Origin: Burkholderia dolosa | Lineage (GTDB): Bacteria > Pseudomonadota > Gammaproteobacteria > Burkholderiales > Burkholderiaceae | Reading direction: 5' to 3' | DNA length: 43,392 nt | Assembly (NCBI RefSeq): GCF_902499135.1 | Contig: NZ_CABVPR010000049.1 | Coordinates: forward strand, 1 to 43,392 | Part shown: positions 35,754 through 43,391 of the stretch, in pieces | How positions within the stretch are numbered: the stretch's first letter is position 1 | How the letters are laid out: each line of letters opens with the position of its first letter | Position numbers and translations under genes: made by a program | The notes under the pieces: generated by a model | Told to the model about the DNA's origin: nothing | The model's input: the letters and a program-made list of their open reading frames with translations, nothing else | Database searches by the model: none

Positions 35754-36785
35754 ATGCCGACCATAGCGAAGCGCGCGCGGGCCGTCGACGGTCCGGGCGG
35801 CGCCGAGCTGCGCAGCGCAGCCGACGCAACGGTCGCACCGGCCCGCGTCGAACGGGCGCACGCGCGTTCGGGCGACGCCGCCGGCAACGGCACCGGCGCG
35901 CATCGTGCGTGCGCTGCGCGGCGCGCAGCGACTACGCGCCGCCGCTGCGCGCCTGCCGACGACGACGCGTTCCTTCTGCAGCGTTCGAGCATGCGCGGCA
36001 TCAGGCTGCAGCTCGACTACTGGAAGGCGGAAGAACGGCTGCAGAACGCGGGCATCTGTCATGCGGTCGTGATCTACGGCAGTACGCGCATCGTCGCGCC
36101 GGCGATCGCGAATGCACGGCTGGGCGATGCGAACCGCTTGCTTGCGCAACGGCCGCACGATGCGGCGCGACGCCGTGCGGTCGCAGCCGCCCGCCGGCTC
36201 GTCGAGCAAAGCGCGTATTACCGCGTCGCGCGCGAGTTCGGACGCATCGTCGCGCATGCGGACCGGCACACGCGCGACGCGCGGCTCGCAGTCGTCACCG
36301 GCGGCGGGCCCGGCATCATGGAAGCGGCGAACCGCGGCGCATACGAGCGCGGCGCGCCGAGCATCGGCTTCAATATCGAGCTGCCGCGCGAGCAGGCGCC
36401 CAATCCGTACATCACACCGAAGCTCTGCTTCCGGTTTCATTACTTCGCGATCCGCAAGCTGCACCTGCTCGAGCGCGCGAAAGCCGCCGTCTTCTTTCCC
36501 GGCGGATACGGGACGTTCGACGAGCTGTTCGAGGTACTCACGCTGCTGCAGACGCGAAAGATCGCGCCGCTGCCGGTGATCCTCGTCGGCGAGGCGTATT
36601 GGCGTCGGGCGGTCGACTTCGCGTTCCTCGCCGACGAAGGGATGATCGACCGGCGCGACCTCGCGCTGTTCACCTATTGCGAGTCCGCAGCCGACATCTG
36701 GCGCGCGATCGGATGCTGGTATGCGCAGCGCCGTGCGCAGCGGACGATACGCCGGCGCCCCTCATCGAAGCCGCGCGCCCTGTAG
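35754..36785 (+). CDS. LOG-family (lysine decarboxylase-like) nucleotide phosphoribohydrolase
   Basis: The frame from ATG 35754 gives 343 residues. The first ~80 are Arg/Ala-rich and uncertain; ATG 35991 (MRGIRLQLDYWK) may be the true start. The Rossmann core has VIYGSTRI, VVTGGGPGIMEAANRGA and the signature PGGYGTFDELFE, with the catalytic Arg/Glu set of cytokinin-activating LOG enzymes. The C-terminal part (FGRIV-like helices before, GMIDRRDLALF after) is that of the larger TIGR00730-related group. It may hydrolyse nucleoside 5'-monophosphates. The last codon and stop overlap the start of the second heptad promoter. Confidence 0.75.
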   Translation: MPTIAKRARAVDGPGGAELRSAADATVAPARVERAHARSGDAAGNGTGAHRACAARRAATTRRRCAPADDDAFLLQRSSMRGIRLQLDYWKAEERLQNAGICHAVVIYGSTRIVAPAIANARLGDANRLLAQRPHDAARRRAVAAARRLVEQSAYYRVAREFGRIVAHADRHTRDARLAVVTGGGPGIMEAANRGAYERGAPSIGFNIELPREQAPNPYITPKLCFRFHYFAIRKLHLLERAKAAVFFPGGYGTFDELFEVLTLLQTRKIAPLPVILVGEAYWRRAVDFAFLADEGMIDRRDLALFTYCESAADIWRAIGCWYAQRRAQRTIRRRPSSKPRAL

Positions 36786-36867
36786 GAATCCGCCGACGCC
36801 GTTTGCGCGATTCCTACCGCAGCTTCGGGACTCGCTGATTGAATCGTCCGGACGCGGCGACGATACT
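36780..36867 (+). promoter_or_regulatory. Second BvgA-like heptad promoter, upstream of the 79-aa gene
   Basis: CTGTAGGAA begins at 36780, within the last codons of the LOG-family gene. TAGGAAT (36783-36789) and ATTCCTA (36810-36816) form an inverted pair. CCTACCGCA and CTTC follow, then CGCTGATT (36833-36840), a -35-like TTGAAT (36839-36844) and a -10-like GATACT (36862-36867). Every block has the same spacing as upstream of the FNR gene. Predicted transcript start is about 36874, 50 nt before the next ATG. Confidence 0.7.
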
Positions 36868-36923
36868 GAAACCGTAGACGCCGGCTGCATCGCAGACCGG
36901 CCGCAGCCGTCAGGAGACACGCC

Positions 36924-37163
36924 ATGTCATACGCTGCCACCCCTCGTTCGGGATCGGACACCGGCGCCGCCCGTCGCGCGAGCGAACCCGGCGCCGCCGC
37001 CCTCGACACGCAGGCGCTCGTCGCACTTGCCCGGGAAGCCGGCATGCTCGTGATACTCGACGGTCAGATCGGGCGCGAGCGCTACGAAAGCGTGACCGGC
37101 TCGATCGCGACGCTCGCCCGCTTCGCACGGGCACTGCAGCTTTCGGCGCTCGATGCGGCGTGA
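36924..37163 (+). CDS. Small protein of unknown function (79 aa)
   Basis: Starts at ATG 36924 behind AGGAGACACGCC. The first 25 residues are disordered (Ser/Gly/Ala/Arg-rich). The rest is a compact helix-strand-helix unit: LDTQALVALAREAGMLVIL, then DGQIGRERYESVTG, then SIATLARFARALQLS. No signal peptide or membrane helix, no family recognised. It is the only gene besides the FNR-type regulator that follows the heptad-type promoter here, so it may be a small regulator or adaptor of the same response. Confidence 0.65.
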   Translation: MSYAATPRSGSDTGAARRASEPGAAALDTQALVALAREAGMLVILDGQIGRERYESVTGSIATLARFARALQLSALDAA

Positions 37164-37337
37164 CGCTGGGTGCCGCTGCGCGATGCTATCGACCGCGCAT
37201 GCCGTGCGGCGGCGCTTGCATCGCCGGCTGATGCAATGGATCGCCGGGGCTGGCCGTTTCGTGGCTCCGTCGTTGCCCGTCACGTCGCGCCACTTCTCGG
37301 CACAACGGCACGTGCCGATACGATCGCGTCTGCGCCG

Positions 37338-39122
37338 ATGCCGGATGAAACCACGATGAGCCGGCCCCTTTCCGCCCGCGTCGCACGCCTGCTCCCCGGC
37401 ATTGCGCTCATCGCACAGTACCGGCGCGCGTGGCTCGCACGCGACCTGTATGCGGGCATCGCGCTGTCGGCCGTACTGGTTCCGGTCGGAATGAGCTACG
37501 CAGAGGCGGCCGGACTGCCGGCCGTCACCGGGCTCTATGCATCGATCGCCGCGCTGCTCGCGTATGCGCTGTTCGGGCCGAGCCGGATCCTCGTGCTCGG
37601 TCCCGATTCCGCGCTCGCCGCGCTGATCGCCGGCGCCATCGCGCCGCTTGCGGGTCACGATCCGCAACGTGCCGTCACGCTCGCCGGCGCGCTCGCGCTG
37701 TCGTCCGGAGCGATTTGCATCCTGCTCGGCGCGCTGCGGCTCGGCTTCGTCACCGACCTGCTGTCGCGTCCGATTCAATACGGCTACCTGAACGGCATCG
37801 CGATTGCGCTCGCGATCGGCCGGGTGCCCGAGCTGTTCGGGATGTCCGTCTACGGCACCGACGTGTTCTCGAGCATTCCGCAGATCCTGCAAGCGCTCGC
37901 CGGGCACCGGTTCTCGGCTCACGCCGCCCTGCTCGGCGTGAGCGTGCTTGCCGGCATCGCGCTGATGAAGCGAACGGTCCCGCGTTGGCCCGGCGTGCTG
38001 ATCGCCGTCGTCGCTGCGACCGCGCTCGCGCAGCTGTTGCCGTTGCAGGGCATCGCAACCGTCGGCGCGTTGCCGGCCGGTGCGCCCGCACCGCATCTGC
38101 CGCGCGTGTCGCTCGCCGACCTGACTGCGCTCGCGTCCGGTGCAGTGGCCGTCGCGCTCGTGTCGTTCGCCGACATCAGCATGCTGTCGCGTGCGCTTTC
38201 CACACGTGCGGGAGACACACCCGATCGCAACCAGGAACTCGTTGCGCTCGGCACGGCAAACCTGCTGGCCGGCGCGATGCAGGGCTGTGCGGTCAGCAGC
38301 AGCGCGTCGCGCACGCCTGTCGCGATCGCGGCAGGCGCGCAGAGCCAGCTCACGAATCTGGTCGCGGCCGCATGCATCGCGTTACTGCTCGTGGCCGCGC
38401 CGATGCTGCTGACGCTCGTTCCGCGCGCGGCGCTGGCCGCGGTCGTGATGTACGCCGCCTTCGGCATCGCCGAAGTGCGCAGCGTCGTGCGACTGTACCG
38501 GATGCGGCGCAGCGAATGCCTGATCTCGGTGCTGTGCTTCGCGGGCGTCGTCGGCATCGGCGTCGTGCCCGGCATCCTGCTTGCGAGCGCGCTGTCGCTG
38601 CTGTCGTTCGTGTGGCGGGCGTGGCATCCGTACGATGCCGTGCTCGGCCGGCTGGCCGGCGTGCGCGGCTATCACGACATCGCGCGGCATCCGGACGCGG
38701 TGCAGACGCCGGGGCTCGTGCTGTTTCGCTGGGACGCGCCGCTCTTCTATGCGAACGTCGAAATCTTCTGCGAGCATCTGCACGCCGCGCTCGCGCAGGC
38801 GGCGCGGCCCGTCGTACGCGTCGTCGTTGCGGCGGAACCCGTCACCGATATCGACGTGAGCGCCGCCGATCGCCTCGTAGCGCTTCGCAACGAACTCGCC
38901 GAACGCGGGATCGCACTGAATTTTGCGGAGATGAAGGGGCCGGTGAAGGACCGGCTGCGCGCGTACGGACTGTTCGACGCTTTCGGGCCGGCCAGCTTCT
39001 TTCCGACCGTGACCGATGCCGTCGCCCATCACGTGCAGCGGAAAAGCCCGCCCGGACGCCCGGTCGGTCGTCCGATGCCGCAAGAAGCCGCGCGCCATGC
39101 GCGCGATCGAGCGGACCGGTGA
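37338..39122 (+). CDS. SulP-family anion transporter with STAS domain
   Basis: From ATG 37338 the protein has 594 residues; ATG 37356 (MSRPLSARV) is an alternative. The SulP signature is near the start of the membrane region (VPVGMSYAEAAGLPAVTGLYAS). About ten to twelve hydrophobic helices and GNAA-type motifs follow (FADISMLSRALSTRAG, NLLAGAMQGCAVSSSASRTPV). The C-terminal STAS domain (about 470-575) has the D-I-D-V-S-A-A-D region. It transports sulfate, bicarbonate or organic anions; the substrate cannot be told. No FNR-type box lies immediately upstream, so it may be read from the heptad promoter through the 79-aa gene. Confidence 0.88.
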   Translation: MPDETTMSRPLSARVARLLPGIALIAQYRRAWLARDLYAGIALSAVLVPVGMSYAEAAGLPAVTGLYASIAALLAYALFGPSRILVLGPDSALAALIAGAIAPLAGHDPQRAVTLAGALALSSGAICILLGALRLGFVTDLLSRPIQYGYLNGIAIALAIGRVPELFGMSVYGTDVFSSIPQILQALAGHRFSAHAALLGVSVLAGIALMKRTVPRWPGVLIAVVAATALAQLLPLQGIATVGALPAGAPAPHLPRVSLADLTALASGAVAVALVSFADISMLSRALSTRAGDTPDRNQELVALGTANLLAGAMQGCAVSSSASRTPVAIAAGAQSQLTNLVAAACIALLLVAAPMLLTLVPRAALAAVVMYAAFGIAEVRSVVRLYRMRRSECLISVLCFAGVVGIGVVPGILLASALSLLSFVWRAWHPYDAVLGRLAGVRGYHDIARHPDAVQTPGLVLFRWDAPLFYANVEIFCEHLHAALAQAARPVVRVVVAAEPVTDIDVSAADRLVALRNELAERGIALNFAEMKGPVKDRLRAYGLFDAFGPASFFPTVTDAVAHHVQRKSPPGRPVGRPMPQEAARHARDRADR

Positions 39123-39219
39123 GCGCGTCAAAGCCGCGATGCGTACGGATTGGCGCGGGCCGCATCGTGCGACGGCACCGCGTCGCCTTCGATGCGATCC
39201 GCGCCTGTCACGCGGCAGT

Positions 39220-39459
39220 TCAGATCGTGAACGTGTCCGATCTCTTCATTTCGATCCACGTCATGCCGGCACGGAGCCCTTCGAGCGCGGCCTCGTGCTC
39301 GGTCGCATGCGTCCTGCTGTGCGCGAACGTGCGCTCGCACGCGCCGTTCGGCGCCGTAAGCGTCACATGTACGCGGCAACGATAGCCGCCCGCTTCTGCC
39401 GCGACGGTTTCGACCGCCACCGTCCAGTCGGCGTCGTGAAGCTCGCCTGAAAGCGCCAT
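39220..39459 (-). CDS. Small conserved protein of unknown function (79 aa)
   Basis: Start ATG 39459 chosen for the strong AAGGAGG eight bases upstream; the frame could extend to 39516. One short beta-rich domain: DADWTVAVETVAAEAGGYRCRV, a central cysteine pair, F-A-H-S-R-T-H-A-T-E-H-E-A-A-L-E-G-L-R-A-G-M-T-W-I-E-M-K. The ending resembles small proteins that in Burkholderiales are sometimes mis-labelled UDP-glucose 4-epimerase. No catalytic motif is evident. It is downstream of the second BON gene (53 bp) on the same strand and likely co-transcribed with it. Confidence 0.68.
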   Translation of the reverse strand: MALSGELHDADWTVAVETVAAEAGGYRCRVHVTLTAPNGACERTFAHSRTHATEHEAALEGLRAGMTWIEMKRSDTFTI

Positions 39460-39512
39460 TTGATCGACCTCCTTCGGTTGCACGGACATCGACGTCCGCC
39501 GCGGTTCACCGC

Positions 39513-40163
39513 TCACTCGACGACCAGATCGTCGACGACTGCCCGCACGCCGCGCGCCGACCAGGCGGCGCCGCGCACTGCCTTGCGCTCGGAGAACGAC
39601 CCGACCTTGCCCGACAGCCGCACCGTGCCGTCACGCACGTCGATGCCGATGTGCTTCGCTTCACGCTCCGCGTGCCGCATGATCGCGCGACGGATGTTCG
39701 CGCCGATGTCCGCCGATCCGACCGCGCCTTGCACGCTGATGTGATTCGTCACGCCCGTCACGCTGCGCATCTGCGAAATCGCGCGGACGGCAAGATGGCT
39801 CTGGTATGCCCAATCGACCTTGCCGGACAACGTGATCCAGCCGTGTTCGACCTGCACCTTGACCGCATCTTCGTGCAGGCCGACCGTCCAGTGCAGGACC
39901 GAGCGCACGGCATGCGCGATGTCCTCGTCGGTGCGCACGTCGTCGTTGGGCAGATGCACGGTCATGTCGACCACGACCGCCCTGACGCCGGCCACACGAT
40001 TCGCCGCACGCTCGATCGCCAGCTTCTCCGCATAGCTGGGCGGATGGCCCGAAAGCGTCACGATCCGGTCGGACACTTCGACACCGATGCGCGTCGAGTC
40101 GATCGCCGGATCCGACTCCAACTCCTCCTGAACTTCCTGCTTCAACTGCTTGTCGGTTTTCAT
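39513..40163 (-). CDS. Triple BON-domain protein (paralogue)
   Basis: 216 residues from ATG 40163 with CTGGAG upstream. Three BON units: GVEVSDRIVTLSGHPPSYAEK, QVEHGWITLSGKVDWAYQS and GIDVRDGTVRLSGKVGSFSERK. The same layout and length as the product of 16271-16918, with the opening MKTDKQLKQEVQ matching MKSDAALKQEVE. No export signal. It probably binds phospholipid or membrane surfaces. Box 11 is centred 83 bp upstream. Confidence 0.86.
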   Translation of the reverse strand: MKTDKQLKQEVQEELESDPAIDSTRIGVEVSDRIVTLSGHPPSYAEKLAIERAANRVAGVRAVVVDMTVHLPNDDVRTDEDIAHAVRSVLHWTVGLHEDAVKVQVEHGWITLSGKVDWAYQSHLAVRAISQMRSVTGVTNHISVQGAVGSADIGANIRRAIMRHAEREAKHIGIDVRDGTVRLSGKVGSFSERKAVRGAAWSARGVRAVVDDLVVE

Positions 40164-40238
40164 CGTCTGCACTCCAGTGACGACGGCCCGCCCGTGGGCC
40201 GCACGCAGCCAGATTTGCACACGTGCGGCGCCGGTTCG

Positions 40239-40252
40239 CTGATGCAGGTCAA
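40239..40252. promoter_or_regulatory. FNR/ANR-type box 11 (CTGATGCAGGTCAA)
   Basis: One mismatch in the left arm. It is centred 83 bp upstream of the BON gene. It is paired with box 12, 56 bp further on, which faces the divergent nitroreductase gene. Confidence 0.65.
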
Positions 40253-40294
40253 CGGCAGCTTCGCGCGGCACGCGTCCATGCCTCGACGTATCGC

Positions 40295-40308
40295 TTGACG
40301 AAGGTCAA
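40295..40308. promoter_or_regulatory. FNR/ANR-type box 12 (TTGACGAAGGTCAA)
   Basis: Perfect palindrome centred 91 bp upstream of the SagB-type nitroreductase start at 40393 on the plus strand. Confidence 0.85.
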
Positions 40309-40392
40309 GCGCCCGTGCGTCGAGCGCCTTATCGTGGGTCCGTCGATACGCGACGTTCGACGCATGCACGGCGCGACCTCAAGGAGATCCAG

Positions 40393-41058
40393 ATGAACCA
40401 GCGACAACTGCTGAAATATTCGGCTGCGCCTGCGGCGCAGCCGCGGCCGCCAATCGGCGAGTCGCCGGCGAGCATCGACCTGCCCGCTCCGAGTCTCGAC
40501 GCACGCATCTCGTTGCTCGCCGCCCTGTCGGCACGGATGAGTTCGCGCGAATTCGCCGCCACGCCGCTGCCGCTCGATATGCTCGCGACGATGCTGTGGG
40601 CCGCGGACGGCGTGAATCGGCCGGCGAGCGGCGGCCGTACGGCGCCGTCTGCGCATGCATTCAATGAAATCGATATCCATGTCGCGCTGTCGTGCGGCGT
40701 TTATCGATATGACGCGCCCACGCATCGGCTCGTGCTCAAGCACGCCGCCGATGCGCGAAATCTGACCGGCTATCAGGACTTCGTCGGCAGTGCGCCGGTG
40801 GACCTCGTCTACGTCGTGCGCACTGCCGTAACACTCGAAATGCCGCCGCAGCAGCGCGACGTGTTCTCCGCCATCGCGGCGGGCGCGATCGCCCAAAATG
40901 TGTCGCTGTACTGCGCAGCGGTCGGACTCGGAACGGTCGTACGTGGCTGGATCAATCACCGCGCGCTTGCCGATGCGCTCCGGCTAAACGAGGACGAACT
41001 GCCGATCCTCGCGCAAACCGTCGGCTATCGGGCCAACGCCACCATCCCGGATGCGTGA
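40393..41058 (+). CDS. SagB-type / small nitroreductase-family flavoenzyme
   Basis: 221 residues from ATG 40393 behind AAGGAGATCC. Nitroreductase core: SLLAALSARMSSREFAATPL, then MLWAADGVNRPASGGRTAPSA (FMN-binding), VYRYDAPTHRLVLKH, and the C-terminal AIAAGAIAQNVSLYCAAVGLGTVVRG. The V-N-R-P-x-S-G-x-R-T-A-P-S-A segment is characteristic of SagB/ThcOx-like and related single-domain reductases. No thiazole/oxazole peptide genes are nearby, so it is probably a stand-alone NAD(P)H:quinone or nitro reductase. It is a different lineage from the Acg-like protein at 34349-35350. Confidence 0.85.
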   Translation: MNQRQLLKYSAAPAAQPRPPIGESPASIDLPAPSLDARISLLAALSARMSSREFAATPLPLDMLATMLWAADGVNRPASGGRTAPSAHAFNEIDIHVALSCGVYRYDAPTHRLVLKHAADARNLTGYQDFVGSAPVDLVYVVRTAVTLEMPPQQRDVFSAIAAGAIAQNVSLYCAAVGLGTVVRGWINHRALADALRLNEDELPILAQTVGYRANATIPDA

Positions 41059-41082
41059 GCGACGCGGCGCGGTGCGCTCCAG

Positions 41083-41120
41083 CCTGAAACGGCGCGCGAG
41101 CGCGCGCGTGCCGTTTCGGG
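41083..41120. terminator. Bidirectional hairpin between nitroreductase and hsp20 genes
   Basis: Long imperfect stem: CCTGAAACGGC at 41083-41093 pairs with GCCGTTTCGGG at 41110-41120, around a GCGCG-rich loop that can also pair. It lies between convergent stops at 41058 and 41156. The A-run and T-run are inside the stem. Confidence 0.6.
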
Positions 41121-41155
41121 CGGCGACACATGGATCGCCGCCGGCAGTCAGCCTG

Positions 41156-41590
41156 TCAACGAATCGCCACCTTGGTCTGCCCGATCGGCACCTTCTTCGG
41201 CAGCGTCAGCGACAGGATGCCGTCCTGGTACGTCGCCGTCGCGCCGGCATCGTCGATCTCTCGCGCGAACGAGAACGAGCGGCTGACCGCGCCGCTGTAC
41301 CGCTCACGCCGGATCACACGCTCGCCATCCTTCTGCTCGTTGGCGCGCTCGACTTTCGCATTGATCGACACGGTCCGACCGGCGATCTGGATATCGATGT
41401 CGTCCTTCGCGACGCCGGGCAGTTCGGCGTTCACGTTATACGCGCCGTCGCTCTCGGTGACATCGATCTTCATCGACGCAAGGTCGGGCTCGTTTGCGAT
41501 CGCCATCCCGCGCAGCGGCCGGAACAATCCCTGGAACAGGTCGGAAACGGGCTCGATCGAAAATGGATCGTAACGCGTGACTTGGCTCAT
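41156..41590 (-). CDS. Hsp20/alpha-crystallin small heat-shock protein
   Basis: 144 residues from ATG 41590, chosen because GAGGAG lies 8 bases upstream; a GTG 9 bp earlier is possible. The alpha-crystallin domain: KIDVTESDGAYNVNAELPGVAKDDIDI, VSINAKVERA, RRERYSGAVSRSFSF, and the closing A-x-x-x-x-G-I-L-S-L-T-L-P-K. The C-terminus is short but ends with an I-x-x-x-x-V-A-I tail. It is an ATP-independent holdase chaperone. The perfect FNR site (box 13) is centred 161 bp upstream. Confidence 0.9.
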   Translation of the reverse strand: MSQVTRYDPFSIEPVSDLFQGLFRPLRGMAIANEPDLASMKIDVTESDGAYNVNAELPGVAKDDIDIQIAGRTVSINAKVERANEQKDGERVIRRERYSGAVSRSFSFAREIDDAGATATYQDGILSLTLPKKVPIGQTKVAIR

Positions 41591-41743
41591 GATGTGCACT
41601 CCTCGAACGGTTGACGTGCGCTCTACGCTGCCGTCCCGCCTGCGCAGAGCCGTGATGCGGATCGAAGCGGCACGGCAGCGTGTACCGCCGGACGGCCGAA
41701 CGATCCTGCCGCATTCAGCGTATTCGTACGTCGCGGCGCGGCG

Positions 41744-41757
41744 TTGATACGCATCAA
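41744..41757. promoter_or_regulatory. FNR/ANR-type box 13 (TTGATACGCATCAA)
   Basis: Canonical consensus on both arms. It lies just past the stop of the DUF1488 gene and 161 bp before hsp20, so it most likely drives hsp20 with a leader of about 120 nt. Confidence 0.85.
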
Positions 41758-41770
41758 CGGCCGCCCGCTA

Positions 41771-42046
41771 TCACGTGCAGAAGCGGAAGTATCCGCTGTG
41801 CAGCAGGACCGGCCGCCCGCCGACCTCCTCGAGCAGACAGCGCGCCGCGCGCTCGATCGCCGGGCGGTGGCGGCAAAAGGCGTTGACGAGATCCTGTTCT
41901 CGCGAGGACGCCGCATGAAAGTGGTCCTCCAGCGCTTCCGCGGTGATCGTGCACCGCACGCGCGTGCCATTCACCAGCGCCGGAAAGCGGAGGGACGGAT
42001 TGAGGCCGCAGTACGCCGGCAGCTCCGCAGGGAAAGATATCTGCAT
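41771..42046 (-). CDS. DUF1488-family small protein (91 aa)
   Basis: Starts at ATG 42046 with GATGAGGTGACC upstream. DUF1488 pattern: MQISFPAELPAYCG, L-R-F-P-A-L-V-N-G-T-R-V-R-C-T-I-T-A-E-A-L-E-D-H-F, then FCRHRPAIERAA and V-L-L-H-S-G-Y-F. Members are common in Burkholderia and of unknown function. It is probably co-transcribed with the upstream universal stress protein (72-bp gap) from box 14. Confidence 0.8.
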   Translation of the reverse strand: MQISFPAELPAYCGLNPSLRFPALVNGTRVRCTITAEALEDHFHAASSREQDLVNAFCRHRPAIERAARCLLEEVGGRPVLLHSGYFRFCT

Positions 42047-42117
42047 GATGGTCACCTCATCGACACGTGAGCCGGGATCGCTTTCCGGCCTGTCGCCTGT
42101 CGCGTCGCCCGCCGGCG

Positions 42118-42591
42118 CTACGCCGCCGCAGCCGCGCGAAGACCAGCATCGTCGCTGCGCACGAGGAGAACCGGGCAGGTCGACTCGCGCAGGAAACGCT
42201 CGGCGACGCTGCCGAGCAGCAGCCGCCGGACGCCGCGTCTTCCGTGAGTGCCGATCACGGCGAGATCGATCGAGCGATCGACAACATAGCGGCGCAGGCG
42301 TTCGACGAGTTCCTCGCCGATTTCGGTCTCGACGAGTTCCGTGTCGCCGTTCACCGCCGCGTGCGAAATGGTGCGTCGGGCGCTTCGCAGAAGCGCCGCG
42401 CCGTGACGCCGGATTTCATCGAGCAGCGCTTCGGGCTCCATGTGGCCGCCATATGCGAACAGGATCGATTTGTCGACGACGAACACGGCGAACAGGCGGG
42501 CGCCGCATAACTGCGCCATCTTCAAACCCTCGTCGAGTGCCCGATTCGATGAAGGACTGCCGTCTACGGCAACCATGATGTTCGTGTACAT
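42118..42591 (-). CDS. Universal stress protein, single domain
   Basis: 157 residues. It opens MYTNIMVAVDGSPSSNRALDEG and carries the full nucleotide loop [25 protein letters not shown]. It is most similar to the products of 26565-27068 and 27957-28427. It ends in a poly-alanine tail. It is the rightmost intact gene of the island and has box 14 85 bp upstream. Confidence 0.9.
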   Translation of the reverse strand: MYTNIMVAVDGSPSSNRALDEGLKMAQLCGARLFAVFVVDKSILFAYGGHMEPEALLDEIRRHGAALLRSARRTISHAAVNGDTELVETEIGEELVERLRRYVVDRSIDLAVIGTHGRRGVRRLLLGSVAERFLRESTCPVLLVRSDDAGLRAAAAA

Positions 42592-42669
42592 GCCGACCTC
42601 GCTGCTGTAAGCGACGCGCTTGCGTCACCGGGATGAGTCTTCATCATTGCCGCTTGTCGGAAACGGGCG

Positions 42670-42683
42670 TTGACCGACGTCAA
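42670..42683. promoter_or_regulatory. FNR/ANR-type box 14 (TTGACCGACGTCAA)
   Basis: Perfect palindrome centred 85 bp upstream of the rightmost universal stress protein gene. It is the last box in the island. Confidence 0.85.
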
Positions 42684-43018
42684 TGGTTCGCGACCGCAAA
42701 GCGGTGGAGGTGAGCGACGACGAACGACGCGGCACTGTCGACGTTGAAGTTCTTAGATACTGCTAATGGTGTCCGTTCGTGTGCTGATCGTGTCCAGTGA
42801 TTGCGCTAATGCGGGCGGCGAACGTCAAGCTGAGGAAGTGACCAGCGGCAGTTCACTGGCGAGGTACTTCATCGTTCCGCTGGCTTGGCGGCCTTTCGGG
42901 GATTTTTGGTTTTGTCTGGGACTCCGGAAAGCATCCTTCGGGCAGCTCTGGCGATCGCCCAGACGTTCAACGAGTCGTGCGTCGCATTCGGAAATAGCGT
43001 ACCCGCGCCGCTGCGAGA
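42684..43018. other. Gene-free 335-bp boundary region
   Basis: Between the last FNR-type box and the transposase remnant. No frame with a credible start, ribosome-binding site or family motif is seen. A minus frame (42825-43022) is open but continues the disrupted transposase region without recognisable similarity. It likely consists of mobile-element debris. Confidence 0.5.
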
Positions 43019-43150
43019 TCATGAAGGAGAGAGGACCAGCGTCGCGGCATTGATCGCTTCTGCTGTCATCGGTCCGTTGCCAAACTGCTCAAGCAGTTCG
43101 GCCGGTATCGCCGGCAGGTCCACCGGCTGGGCTTTCGGTTTGCGAGGCAT
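43019..43150 (-). pseudogene. IS256-family transposase, N-terminal remnant
   Basis: Starts at ATG 43150: MPRKPKAQPVDLPAIPAEL, then LEQFGNGPMTAEAINAATL, the typical opening of IS256-type transposases in Burkholderia. After about 38 residues the sequence departs (VLSPS) and stops at 43019. The DDE catalytic core is absent. The IS was either interrupted by another event or partly deleted. It marks the right edge of the island. Confidence 0.75.
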
Positions 43151-43325
43151 AAACGCTCCTTGAGAGCATGTTATGCCTTAAACGCGAAATTCCTGACAGG
43201 CCCCCGGTCGAGGCACCTGGCTATCGGGGACGACGTCCGTCCAACTGACGACACGAAAGGTAACGGCATGCCGGCATGACCAAGTCTCGACACGAGCGCA
43301 GCGTCCTCCGTTAATACGGAGCTAG

Positions 43326-43391
43326 TGTCCCGTTCCGTTGTTAACTGATCTATGTTCACGTAGCATGTTGACGTCAACGGAACGGGAGACA
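43326..43391. repeat. Short inverted repeat, probable IS end(s)
   Basis: CCCGTTCCGTTG (43329-43340) and its perfect complement CAACGGAACGGG (43375-43386) flank a 34-bp spacer, with extended partial matches outside (TGTC / GACA). This could be two IS termini facing each other, or one terminus plus its target. The rest lies beyond the window. Confidence 0.55.

Noticed and set aside
43367-43378. GTTGACGTCAAC palindrome looking like an FNR site
   Set aside because: The two TTGAC/GTCAA arms overlap with no 4-bp spacer, so an FNR dimer could not bind in the usual way. It lies in mobile-element sequence.
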